NCBI GenBank assembly: GCA_003169695.1
Contig: PNAS01000071.1
Location: forward strand, 1 to 64,000
Length of the DNA: 64,000 nt
Reading direction: 5' to 3'
Source of the DNA: Spartobacteria bacterium
GTDB taxonomy: Bacteria; Verrucomicrobiota; Verrucomicrobiia; Chthoniobacterales; UBA10450
Shown here: in pieces, positions 8,217 through 15,772 of the stretch
Numbering within the stretch: position 1 is the stretch's first letter
How the letters are laid out: the number at the start of each line of letters is the position of its first letter
Position numbers and translations under genes: made by a program
The notes under the pieces: model-generated
Told to the model about the DNA's origin: nothing
Databases searched by the model: none
Seen by the model: only the letters and a program-made list of their open reading frames with translations

Positions 8217-8999
8217 ATGATTTTTGCAACGGTAATTAAGTCTCTGTCGGCTTCGGATTCAGACGCAATTCGCGCTCGTCTTACAACTATCGCAAAATGT
8301 TCAGGAATTGGGCGACAAATAGAGGCGAACATTATGTGCGAAAGCAGGTTGCCGATTGGGGCTGCCAAAGCCATCGTGGATGGATTAATTGGTCAGGCCG
8401 ACGAAGCGGGTCTTCTCCGATCCAAGTTCGAAGAAATATGTGAAGATAACCTGCTCGGTGGTCCGGAAATCGGCGGGAAGCGACCGAAGATACTGGGTCG
8501 GGCCGTAGTTCTCGACGCATTTTGCGCACGCTTGATAAAGTCGTCGCGCTTTCGAACGATGAAACAAGCAAGAGCGTGGGTAAAACGCCTATGCAAATTG
8601 AATGTCGCTGACTTGAAGAATGAATTGGCGAATCTCACGTTGGGCGGCTACGTGGTTTGGGCGACGTTTCGAGAACCCAATCGGGACGCGAATCCGTTTA
8701 CGCCTTTGCCGGCGATGCCTGAACCGTTGCATGATGCTTTAGCGCTCGACCCGAAGAGTAGGGGGCGTCCACTGTTATTATTTGTATACTCTCCGCCGGA
8801 TCACCTTGTATTAAGATTTCCGACTGTTGCAGATGCGCGCTGGGGCCGATTGTTTCGTCCTGCCGTAGAGGACGCAAGATGTGAATGTGGACTTACCGCC
8901 CCAGATACTGATAATGCGGATATTAAACCGGTTCCCGAGGTCGTTCATGAAACGGTTTTCGGTAATTTGGTGTCAGATGTCTTAAGTATTTTACGCTGA
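8217..8999 (+). CDS. Unknown protein, first gene of the KGGVGR operon
   Basis: 260 residues from ATG 8217, chosen because a GGGG motif lies 10 bases upstream and the frame upstream of it is an arginine-rich translation of the hairpin. No family was recognised. The N-terminal half is predicted helical and basic (KQARAWVKRLCKL). The C-terminal half contains a beta-like segment (RPLLLFVYSPPDHLVLRFP) and a CEC motif. There is no signal peptide or transmembrane segment. Its stop overlaps the start of the next gene by one base (TGATG), so the two are translationally coupled. Base composition is visibly more AT-rich than the housekeeping genes after 13.8 kb, consistent with acquired DNA. By position it could be an effector or sensor; this is a guess. 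Confidence 0.75.
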   Translation: MIFATVIKSLSASDSDAIRARLTTIAKCSGIGRQIEANIMCESRLPIGAAKAIVDGLIGQADEAGLLRSKFEEICEDNLLGGPEIGGKRPKILGRAVVLDAFCARLIKSSRFRTMKQARAWVKRLCKLNVADLKNELANLTLGGYVVWATFREPNRDANPFTPLPAMPEPLHDALALDPKSRGRPLLLFVYSPPDHLVLRFPTVADARWGRLFRPAVEDARCECGLTAPDTDNADIKPVPEVVHETVFGNLVSDVLSILR

Positions 9000-9877
9000 T
9001 GACACACAAACCAGTTAGTCAGCCGGAGGAGCAAGTTCGGGTGATCAGTAGCTTGGATCGGGATTGCCTTCGAAACTGGATAATCGACCTCGTAGAGGGC
9101 CGGGACGTAATATTAGAGAGCGACGATGAAGGTGATACTTTCTATCCGGTTCTCGCAGTGTGCCGACTTGCTGCACCCGTTGTCCAGCAGCGTATTTCGG
9201 AAGCGGTAGCAGATTTGCTAGCCAACACTATTAAGAGCGAGCCATTACCGTCGCAATTTCTGTCAAATCTCCTTCTTTTAGCTCAGATTTTGGAAGTTCA
9301 TGATGTTCGCGACGGCTTGGAAGGGTTTGCTCGAAGCGCAAAATTCGTAGCACTCGACGTCGAGCTCAAGTATCGAATTCTCCAGACTTTGATTTCGCTA
9401 AACGCTAATTTACGGCCCAGTTTTTGGTATCGTATGCTAGACCTTGAGCCAGAAAGATTCGCTGGAGTAGTTTTCGATGGTCTTGCACTTGTGTCTCCGA
9501 ACCACGCCGTGGATTTTTTATCCAGGGCACCCAACGACGAAGAAGCTGTCCGCCAAATCGATGCTGGCCTGGCTGGTTTTATGGACGACGTGGTTGCCGC
9601 CAGCGAGCGTGCATCGGTACGTAACCTCATAGAGTCTCGGATCAATGAAATGCAACCGCTGGTTGCTAATGCTATTGCGGATTTTTTCGCTTCGGAAGAG
9701 ACGCCAATTTCGTTTCTAAAGCTTGAGCTTGTGGCGCAACCTGTACGGTCACTATCAGAAGCCAAGATTTCCCCAGAAGCATTCCCGATGTTGGCTGCTT
9801 TGGGCGAAAGGTTGGATCAAGTGCTGAGCTCGAGGCTGAATCCTGCTCGTATGTTTCGAAGATTAGCACATCAATGA
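8999..9877 (+). CDS. Unknown helical protein, second gene of the KGGVGR operon
   Basis: 292 residues, ATG at 8999 in the TGATG overlap with the previous stop; its own stop overlaps the following ATG by four bases (ATGA). The sequence is acidic and almost entirely helix-like, with runs such as LSNLLLLAQILEVHDV, ELKYRILQTLISL and MDDVVAASERASVRNLIESRI, resembling an irregular alpha-alpha repeat (HEAT-like) rather than an enzyme. No catalytic motif, signal peptide or membrane segment is visible. Inferred role: adaptor between the 8217 product and the ATPase at 9874. The strict overlap suggests stoichiometric production. Confidence 0.75.
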   Translation: MTHKPVSQPEEQVRVISSLDRDCLRNWIIDLVEGRDVILESDDEGDTFYPVLAVCRLAAPVVQQRISEAVADLLANTIKSEPLPSQFLSNLLLLAQILEVHDVRDGLEGFARSAKFVALDVELKYRILQTLISLNANLRPSFWYRMLDLEPERFAGVVFDGLALVSPNHAVDFLSRAPNDEEAVRQIDAGLAGFMDDVVAASERASVRNLIESRINEMQPLVANAIADFFASEETPISFLKLELVAQPVRSLSEAKISPEAFPMLAALGERLDQVLSSRLNPARMFRRLAHQ

Positions 9878-11544
9878 AGCCATATTGGGTGACCTTCTAC
9901 TCTTATAAGGGAGGCGTCGGCAGAACGCTTGCCATGGTGAATAGTGCAGTGATCTTGGCTCGATCGGGACGGAATGTGCTTCTCGTGGACTTCGATCTTG
10001 AGGCACCGGGCCTCGACAGTTTTCCGGAGCTTGGATTAACGATCGGTCGACCCGGAGTGGTCGAATACTTCGCCGATTTTATTGCGTCGAGAAAAGCCCC
10101 AAAACTAGCAAATTATGTAGAAACACCGACACCTACATTCAGGACTCGCGGGAACATAATTGTGATGCCGAGTGGACGAAAAGACCGCGAATACAACCGG
10201 CGGCGGGACGGCCTCAATTGGAGCGAACAATATGATTCCGGCTTTGGGCAGCTAATGATCGCGGAGTGGAAGGCGACAATCGCTACTGAGTATCAGCTAG
10301 ATTATGTTTTCGTCGATTCGCGAACGGGCCTGACAGATATTGGAGGCGTCTGCACTCTTGATTTGCCAGATCTTATTGTCGCTCTTTTGGCGCTTAACCG
10401 GCAGAATGTTGATGGCGTTGCCAGTGTAATTAGCGCGATCGATCGCGCGGATATAGGGCGTCGACCCGATGTCCTCGCCGTGGCTACCCCAGTTCCGAGC
10501 GGCAGTATCGACAACGCTGCGATCGACAACGCGGTATCTGCAGCCGAAGCGGTAGTCGGCCGAAGGATAGACCTGCGAATAAGTTATAATCCATCAGCGG
10601 CATTGTCGGAGAAGATTTTTGTGTTGGAGAGTACGGAAAAGCGATCTCAGCTCGTTTTGGAGTACGAAGACCTAGTGGAGAAAATTAAAACGAAGAACGT
10701 GTCCGGATTGGATGGGATCATAGGGCAATCGCGAACTGCGCGCGAAAATGAAGACGAACAGCGAACACTGATAAATGCCACAATTCTCGAACGGGATTTT
10801 GGCTCACGCGCGGACGCTGTGCTGGAGTTGGCAGAAGTCACTCGAAGGTTCGGCGATAGGCAATCGGCGTTGCCGCTTTGGGAGAAGGCGTTCGCTCTCG
10901 ATCCAACTTTACTGGGTGCTCTCAACCCGCTCATTACCTCGGCCAGAATCGAACAAAACTACGGTCGTATTGTGGAATTGTGCGATAAATACTTGGTTGC
11001 AATAGGACCCGAGAGCGCGGGTGATATTGATGTGGGGTTCAAGAAAGCGGAGGCGCTTATGGCGCTAAGCCGACCTCAGGAGGCTATTCCGTATTATTTT
11101 ACCTCTGCAGAAGCGGATCCGACGGATCTTACTAGCAAATTTAACGTCGCAGAAGCGATCCGTCGGACAACGGGGAAAGCCGATCAGTCGCAATGGAGCG
11201 AAGTCATTAAGTTATTTGAAAAGAAGCAGCCCGTCAGCGCAATGCGGGAATCGAATCAGGCGCAGGCAATGCACATTGCGTACGCTTGCGTGGGGAATCT
11301 AGAGAGGGCGAAGGATTTCCTTCAGCGGGCGGCGCTTTATGCGGCTCCTCTCCCCAATAAAGCCGTCATCTTCTCCGTCCGCCGTTATGCTTTCGTAGCA
11401 AAAACTGAATTCTTGGAAGACAATCGATATCTTCTTCTCGCACTGGAACGAGGAGAGTTGTGGGACGGAATGAAACTTGGCGATGCCACGGTGAAGTCCA
11501 CAGGCGTCGAAGGAACATCCAACACGGCTGTCGGTTCCCTCTAG
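9874..11544 (+). CDS. KGGVGR-type ParA/MinD-like ATPase with C-terminal TPR region
   Basis: 556 residues. The N-terminus has a deviant Walker A, K12-GGVGR-T18, preceded by FYSY, then LLVDFDLEAPG (switch I/A' region, about residues 35-45) and a Walker B-like YVFVDSRTG (about 146-154). This is the SIMIBI fold with the KGGVGR variation rather than the KGGVGKT of true ParA. From about residue 305 onward the sequence is helical with TPR-like units (LPLWEKAFALDPTLLGAL, EAIPYYFTSAEADPTDLTSKF). Known: KGGVGR ATPases fused to or near TPRs recur in NTP-dependent bacterial conflict systems, where they are thought to act as switches controlling effectors. No parB or parS is nearby, so plasmid partitioning is unlikely. 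Its ATG overlaps the upstream stop. Confidence 0.8.
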   Translation: MKPYWVTFYSYKGGVGRTLAMVNSAVILARSGRNVLLVDFDLEAPGLDSFPELGLTIGRPGVVEYFADFIASRKAPKLANYVETPTPTFRTRGNIIVMPSGRKDREYNRRRDGLNWSEQYDSGFGQLMIAEWKATIATEYQLDYVFVDSRTGLTDIGGVCTLDLPDLIVALLALNRQNVDGVASVISAIDRADIGRRPDVLAVATPVPSGSIDNAAIDNAVSAAEAVVGRRIDLRISYNPSAALSEKIFVLESTEKRSQLVLEYEDLVEKIKTKNVSGLDGIIGQSRTARENEDEQRTLINATILERDFGSRADAVLELAEVTRRFGDRQSALPLWEKAFALDPTLLGALNPLITSARIEQNYGRIVELCDKYLVAIGPESAGDIDVGFKKAEALMALSRPQEAIPYYFTSAEADPTDLTSKFNVAEAIRRTTGKADQSQWSEVIKLFEKKQPVSAMRESNQAQAMHIAYACVGNLERAKDFLQRAALYAAPLPNKAVIFSVRRYAFVAKTEFLEDNRYLLLALERGELWDGMKLGDATVKSTGVEGTSNTAVGSL

Positions 11545-11556
11545 AAGGGGATTTTC

Positions 11557-11581
11557 TAAGGGGACGCAATGAGTCCCCTTA
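11557..11581 (+). terminator. Hairpin after the KGGVGR operon
   Basis: The 9-bp arms TAAGGGGAC and GTCCCCTTA (11557-11565 and 11573-11581) enclose a 7-base loop, 13 bases after the stop codon. It is followed by TTACTTCTC, only a weak U tract, so the termination strength is uncertain. Confidence 0.6.
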
Positions 11582-11741
11582 TTACTTCTCGCCGAGCCCG
11601 CAAGAAGATGTGGGCTAATTTCAGGCCGGAAGTCCATCGCTCAGCCAAGACTTTGCGGTCCGGAGAAGAGGCGATGCTTAGGCGCGAGGGAAAACGCATT
11701 TTCCTGGGATTTTCAAGAGGGAGGCTGGTGTAAATAAATTG

Positions 11742-11772
11742 TTGACAAATAGTTCAGTGAGGTTACCCTCAC
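11742..11772 (+). promoter_or_regulatory. Promoter with overlapping palindromic operator for the regulator-integrase operon
   Basis: A consensus -35 TTGACA (11742-11747) is followed after 16 bases by TACCCT (11764-11769). The inverted repeat GTGAGG-TTAC-CCTCAC (11757-11772) covers the -10 region and would block polymerase if bound. The start codon is at 11792. Likely ligand: one of the two small DNA-binding proteins encoded downstream. Confidence 0.6.
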
Positions 11773-11791
11773 GTCCATTACCGTAATCGAG

Positions 11792-12211
11792 ATGACTACA
11801 TTGGCCTCTTCAACATTCGCGCTGCAAGCGCCGGCGCGGGATCGCGCTGCGGCACGGCGTGCGGCCCGCAGCCAGCTGCAGGAAATGAGCAAGGTCTGGA
11901 ATGACGAGGGCGGCTTGTTGAATTACGCCCAAGCTGCGCTGGTTCTTGATGTAAGCACAAAGCGCGTTAGCGAACTCGTTAAATTTAATAAATTGGAGAA
12001 GTTCGAGTTTCTGGGGCGTCCGTATGTATCGCTTGACCAGGTGTGCGAACGTGCGGACCAGGACTTAAAAGCAGGCCGCCCGAGACGGAGCCTTGGTCAG
12101 CGCGTAGTTACAACGGCCAAAGTGTTTGCGAACGCTGACAGCGTTCAAGCGCGAGCCGTGGCGGTGCCCGAATCGAAGGCCCGTCGCAAACAGGCGAGGA
12201 AGCAGAAATGA
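11792..12211 (+). CDS. Island DNA-binding protein, helix-turn-helix type
   Basis: 139 residues. The core (about 42-90) reads as a winged-helix/MerR-like HTH: LLNYAQAALVLDVSTKRVSELVKFNKLEKFEFLG followed by a wing-like PYVSLDQV. It is flanked by an Arg/Ala-rich N-terminus and a strongly basic tail (KARRKQARKQK). It is the first gene of a three-gene operon with the AlpA/Xis-like gene and the integrase, each joined by an ATGA overlap. Likely roles are repressor of the palindromic operator or recombination directionality factor; the sequence cannot tell which. Confidence 0.7.
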   Translation: MTTLASSTFALQAPARDRAAARRAARSQLQEMSKVWNDEGGLLNYAQAALVLDVSTKRVSELVKFNKLEKFEFLGRPYVSLDQVCERADQDLKAGRPRRSLGQRVVTTAKVFANADSVQARAVAVPESKARRKQARKQK

Positions 12212-12408
12212 TCATCGAGGACGAATTAATCACGTTGGAGGAAGTGGGCCGAATGCTTAGCGGAATCAGCGAGAAATCCGTTCGGCGGTTGATTGCTTCC
12301 GGTGAACTGCCGCAGCCGCTGAAAGTGCTGAGCGTTCCGACGCTCGCGAAATCTGACGTGCTCGCATATATCGAACGGTTGAAAGCAAAAAGGAGAGGGG
12401 ACAAATGA
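12208..12408 (+). CDS. Excisionase/AlpA-like HTH protein
   Basis: 66 residues, the typical size of an excisionase. The sequence LITLEEVGRMLSGISEKSVRRLIASGELPQPLKV followed by SDVLAYIERLKAKRR fits the HTH_17/AlpA layout (MerR-like helix-turn-helix, then a basic end). Start ATG 12208 overlaps the previous stop, and its stop overlaps the integrase start. Known: such proteins bend DNA at att sites to drive excision or activate integrase transcription. Being encoded directly before the integrase fits that role. Confidence 0.75.
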   Translation: MIIEDELITLEEVGRMLSGISEKSVRRLIASGELPQPLKVLSVPTLAKSDVLAYIERLKAKRRGDK

Positions 12409-13703
12409 ACGCACAGGTATTCAGGCCGCAGCGAAAAAAGAAGGGCAAAATGGTTATCGGTCGGCTCTATCGAGGCCGATATCGTTTGCTGCCAACAGAT
12501 AAGACGCGCGAAGTCCCGTTGCGCACAACGGATCGCCAAGTCGCGGAACAGCGATTGAAGCAGTTGATTCTAGATGAGCAGAGAGAACAGGCGGGAATGA
12601 TTCCGCCAAAAGCGCAGCGCGAGGCAATGCAGCAACGGCTATCGGACCTTATCAAGAATTACATTGCGGATCTGCGCGCGATTGGACGCGATGAGAAGTA
12701 CGTTTGCGCCAAAGAGCGGCAGTTGATAACGGTCGCTAAGGAGTGCGGGTGGGCGCGACTCGGCCAGGTTACGGCGGAAAGTTTTATGCATTGGCGTTCG
12801 AAGCAGAAGAAACACCCGAAAACGTTGAACGAGTATTTGAACGCGATCTCCGGTTTGATGACCTGGCTCGATTCTGCCATCCCGCACAATCCACTGCGTG
12901 GTGTGCAAAAAGTGCAAACTAGTGGAGCAGCGAAACGCGAACGGCGCGCGTTCACAGCGGACGAGATACGCGAATTACTCGCGGTCAGCGGCGAACGCGG
13001 ACACGTCTATATCGTTGCGGCGCACACTGGCTTAAGACGCGGGGAGCTGGGCAAGCTCGAAGTGAGGGACGTTCACCTCAACGCTCCGCAGCCTTACATC
13101 GATGTCCGCGCATCAATCTCCAAGAACCACAAGTACGCACAACTGCCCTTGACCGCTGAGGCTGGGGCTGCGTTGCGTTGCGCATTGAGGGAGTGCGCAG
13201 GGCCGACCGATCTAATTTTGAAGCGGTTGATTCCGCGAATGAACCGGTTTCGGGACGATCTGATCGCAGCGGGAATTCCTTATGTGAACGCGAAAGGTGA
13301 GTTTGCCGATTTCCATGCGCTCCGAAAAACCTTCGGAACGTGGCTCATGCTCGCCGGGGTGCCGGAATTCGTTCGCATGAAGTTGATGCGCCATAGCGAC
13401 ATTCGATTGACGCAGGCGGTTTACACGGATGGCGGGATGGTCCCGATTTGGGATGCGGTTGGTTCATTGCCGAGCATCGGAGACACACAAATAGACACAC
13501 ACGTCTCAGTCTTAGACGGTCTTTCGTTGTCCGCGCCAGTCCTTGTTGGGAAAGATCAATCGGTTTTGCTAAGCGCTGCGGATCAGACGTTTAGTCCTTC
13601 TGAGTCTGCCTCCGTCCCGATAGGTCCCGAACAGGGAGAAAATGCGCGATGCAGGGTTCGAACCTGCGACTTCTTGCGTGTGAAGCAAGCGCTCTACCGC
13701 TGA
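12405..13703 (+). CDS. int: Tyrosine recombinase (integrase) reading into the tRNA
   Basis: 432 residues. The core-binding SAM-like domain spans about 78-170, the catalytic domain about 180-350. Catalytic residues are visible: R211 (HTGLRRGE), K240 (ISKNHK), H304 and R307 (HALRKTF), H330 (MRHSD) and the nucleophile Y340 (AVYTDG). After the domain comes a long low-conservation tail that crosses into the tRNA-Val gene; the last residues (ARCRVRTC, then DFLRVKQALYR) are translated from the tRNA itself. In the excised circle these last 11 residues would be replaced by a 96-residue tail read from 1939-2229. It is encoded next to the intact tRNA, the normal place for the integrase of a tRNA-targeting island. 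Confidence 0.92.
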   Translation: MNAQVFRPQRKKKGKMVIGRLYRGRYRLLPTDKTREVPLRTTDRQVAEQRLKQLILDEQREQAGMIPPKAQREAMQQRLSDLIKNYIADLRAIGRDEKYVCAKERQLITVAKECGWARLGQVTAESFMHWRSKQKKHPKTLNEYLNAISGLMTWLDSAIPHNPLRGVQKVQTSGAAKRERRAFTADEIRELLAVSGERGHVYIVAAHTGLRRGELGKLEVRDVHLNAPQPYIDVRASISKNHKYAQLPLTAEAGAALRCALRECAGPTDLILKRLIPRMNRFRDDLIAAGIPYVNAKGEFADFHALRKTFGTWLMLAGVPEFVRMKLMRHSDIRLTQAVYTDGGMVPIWDAVGSLPSIGDTQIDTHVSVLDGLSLSAPVLVGKDQSVLLSAADQTFSPSESASVPIGPEQGENARCRVRTCDFLRVKQALYR

Positions 13704-13714
13704 GCTAATCGCGC
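13643..13714 (-). tRNA. tRNA-Val(CAC)
   Basis: A 72-nt cloverleaf: acceptor GCGCGAT pairs perfectly with ATCGCGC, discriminator A, no encoded CCA. The D stem is GCTC..GAGC, the anticodon stem CTTGC/GCAAG with loop TTCACAC gives anticodon CAC (codon GTG), and the T arm is GCAGG-TTCGAAC-CCTGC. The 3' 25 bases are the attachment core duplicated at 1914-1938. The integrase stop codon lies inside this gene on the other strand. Confidence 0.95.
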
Positions 13715-13844
13715 CGTAGCGGAAAGTGATAAGTGACGAGTGACGGGTGAAGAGTCAAGGAGACTGAAACAGTTCGAAGGTGGATCGTGCGCTCCACCCA
13801 AACCGTCCGCTTGTCAGTCGCGGTCGCGCATTCTATTAAGAGGT

Positions 13845-14291
13845 ATGTCCGAACATAAAGTTAATCTTCGTTGGGAACGCGGCGATGCGCCGTTCGAATA
13901 CCAAAAATATCCGCGCGATCATAGTTGGAAATTCGACGGCGGCCACGAAATGGAGGCGTCCGCCGCGCCGGCTTATCTCGGGAATCCAAAAAATGTCGAC
14001 CCCGAGGAGGCGTTTGTCGCTTCGCTCTCGAGCTGCCACATGCTCACGTTCCTCGCCGTCGCCTGCAAAAAAAAGTTCCTGCTCGACGAATACTCCGATG
14101 AGGCGGTCGGTCACATGGAGAAAAACGAGAACGGCAAGTTGGCGATCACCCGCGTGGAATTGCACCCGAAGCTCAAGTTTTCCGGCGAAAAACGACCGAC
14201 TGAGCAAGAGCTCGACGAGATGCACCACTTCGCGCACACCGAATGTTTCATAGCGAACTCGGTCAAGACCAAGGTCACGGTCGAGAAGTAA
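13845..14291 (+). CDS. OsmC-family protein
   Basis: 148 residues from ATG 13845 (the frame extends upstream, but those residues are translated tRNA flank). It has the OsmC signature: beta strands around an early segment (NPKNVDPEEAFVASLSSCHMLTFL) carrying the first redox cysteine C64, and a second cysteine C134 in HTECFIANSV near the end. Known: OsmC/Ohr proteins reduce organic hydroperoxides with paired cysteines in the cytoplasm. The longer C64 context matches OsmC-like rather than classical Ohr, so the precise substrate is open. It stands alone, between tRNA-Val and glyS. Confidence 0.88.
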   Translation: MSEHKVNLRWERGDAPFEYQKYPRDHSWKFDGGHEMEASAAPAYLGNPKNVDPEEAFVASLSSCHMLTFLAVACKKKFLLDEYSDEAVGHMEKNENGKLAITRVELHPKLKFSGEKRPTEQELDEMHHFAHTECFIANSVKTKVTVEK

Positions 14292-14294
14292 TTA

Positions 14295-14378
14295 ACCGCG
14301 GATTGCGCGGACAACGCGGCTGTTTTTGAGCTTTGAACTTTCGCCCTCTTCATCCGTGTCATCCGCGTGATTCGCGGT
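14295..14378. repeat. Imperfect inverted repeat between OsmC and glyS
   Basis: The left arm ACCGCGGATTGCGCGGACAA and the right arm (reverse complement ACCGCGAATCACGCGGATGA) pair imperfectly over about 25 bases around a 35-base centre. This looks like a dispersed intergenic palindromic element. Confidence 0.6.
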
Positions 14379-14394
14379 CGCCCTCCCTGTGATC

Positions 14395-15756
14395 ATGAGC
14401 GACAAGACTGATCCGCAGCGGATGGAGAAAATCGTCAGCTTGTGCAAGCGGCGCGGATTCATTTTCCAATCGAGCGAAATCTACGGCGGAATGAACGGTT
14501 GCTGGGATTACGGTCCGCTTGGGGTCGAGCTGAAAAATAATCTCAAGCAATACTGGTGGCGCGTGATGGTACGCGAGCGCGACGACGTCGTTGGGATGGA
14601 CGGTTCGATTTTGACACATCGCGCCGTGCTGAAAGCGAGTGGCCATGAAAATACGTTCAGCGATCCGATGGTGGATTGCCGGACCTGCAAGGCGCGGCTG
14701 CGCGCGGATCAGCTACCGGAGAAGAACGGCATCAAACAATGTCCGAATTGCGGTGGCAAAGATCTAACGGAGGAGCGTCCGTTCAATCTCATGTTTTCGA
14801 CACAAATGGGCGCGTCGGCTGATCCAGAATCGATCGCATATCTTCGACCGGAAACGGCGCAATCGATTTTCGTGCAGTTTAAGAACGTGCTCGATACGTC
14901 GCGGAAGAAATTGCCGTTCGGTATCGCACAGATTGGGAAAGCTTTTCGAAATGAGATCAATCCGCGCAATTTTACATTTCGCTCGCGCGAGTTCGAGCAG
15001 ATGGAACTTGAATATTTTTGCCGGCCGGAGCAGGGGATGGAGCTGCTCGAATACTGGAAGGAAGAGCGCTTGAAGTTCTACGAAAACATCGGCATCCCGC
15101 GCGATAAGCTGCACGTGCTGACGGTGTCGGACGCAGACCGCGCCTTTTATTCCAAGGGAACGTACGACATCGAATATGAGTTTCCATTCGGAGTGCAGGA
15201 ACTGGAAGGCGTGGCGTATCGCACGGATTACGATTTGAAGCAGCACCAGGAGGCAAGCGGAAAGCCGCTCGACTATTTCGACGAGGAAACGAAACAACGT
15301 TTCATCCCGCACGTGGTCGAGCCGAGCGCCGGCGTGGATCGGACGGTCCTCGCGCTCCTGTGCAACGCGTATGATGAAGAAACGGTCACCGACGAAAAGG
15401 GAAAGAGCGAAACCCGCATCGTCTTGCGTTTCCATCCGCGCATCGCGCCGATCAAGGTGGGCGTGTTTCCATTGTTGAAAAACAAGCCGGAGCTGGTGGC
15501 GAAGGCGCGCGAAGTGCAGGCGCTGCTAAGGCCACACATGAATGTCTTCTACGATGAAACCGGTGCGATCGGCCGACGGTATCGGCGCCAGGACGAAGCA
15601 GGAACGCCGTTCGGCATTACGGTCGATTTCGAAACACTCGGCGAAAAGGACGCGGCCCTGCTCGACACGGTCACATTGCGGCACCGAGATTCGATGAAGC
15701 AGGAGCGCGTAAAGATCAGTGAACTTCTGAGCTTTCTGCTTTCGCAGGTGCAATAA
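14395..15756 (+). CDS. glyS: Glycyl-tRNA synthetase, dimeric class II type
   Basis: 453 residues from ATG 14395 (a GTG two codons earlier is possible). It attaches glycine to tRNA-Gly. N-terminal features of the alpha2 bacterial/eukaryotic-type enzyme are present: RRGFIFQSSEIYGG and WDYGPLGVELKNN. Class II motif 2 appears as GKAFRNEINPRNFTFRSREFEQMELE and motif 3 near EPSAGVDRTVLALL. A zinc-ribbon insertion has two CxxC pairs (CRTC and CPNC, residues about 99-124). The C-terminal anticodon-binding domain begins around IAPIKVGVFPL and includes DEAGTPFGITVD. The length is usual for the family. This is the dimeric GlyQS class, not the alpha2beta2 enzyme, so no separate beta subunit is expected. 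Confidence 0.97.
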   Translation: MSDKTDPQRMEKIVSLCKRRGFIFQSSEIYGGMNGCWDYGPLGVELKNNLKQYWWRVMVRERDDVVGMDGSILTHRAVLKASGHENTFSDPMVDCRTCKARLRADQLPEKNGIKQCPNCGGKDLTEERPFNLMFSTQMGASADPESIAYLRPETAQSIFVQFKNVLDTSRKKLPFGIAQIGKAFRNEINPRNFTFRSREFEQMELEYFCRPEQGMELLEYWKEERLKFYENIGIPRDKLHVLTVSDADRAFYSKGTYDIEYEFPFGVQELEGVAYRTDYDLKQHQEASGKPLDYFDEETKQRFIPHVVEPSAGVDRTVLALLCNAYDEETVTDEKGKSETRIVLRFHPRIAPIKVGVFPLLKNKPELVAKAREVQALLRPHMNVFYDETGAIGRRYRRQDEAGTPFGITVDFETLGEKDAALLDTVTLRHRDSMKQERVKISELLSFLLSQVQ

Positions 15757-15772
15757 GGAGGCACCTCATTTC

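Larger units (their letters stand above)
1914..13667. mobile_element. Integrated genomic island at tRNA-Val(CAC)
   Basis: The island is bounded by a perfect 25-bp direct repeat of the tRNA-Val 3' end (1914-1938 and 13643-13667), 11,729 bp apart. The integrase gene abuts the intact tRNA, as is usual. Cargo: a Rep module (2263-3319), a large delta-60 secreted protein (3381-7019), a HEPN gene and divergent KGGVGR operon (7202-11544), and a regulator-integrase operon (11792-13703). No conjugation genes are visible, so mobilisation would need helpers or the Rep-based module. Confidence 0.85.

Noticed and set aside
9874-11544. Plasmid-partitioning ParA
   Set aside because: KGGVGR instead of KGGVGKT, a TPR half, and no parB or centromere-like repeats; context is an island operon.
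14764-15435. Long antisense frame inside glyS
   Set aside because: Mirrors the coding frame of glycyl-tRNA synthetase; a common effect of GC-rich codon use.
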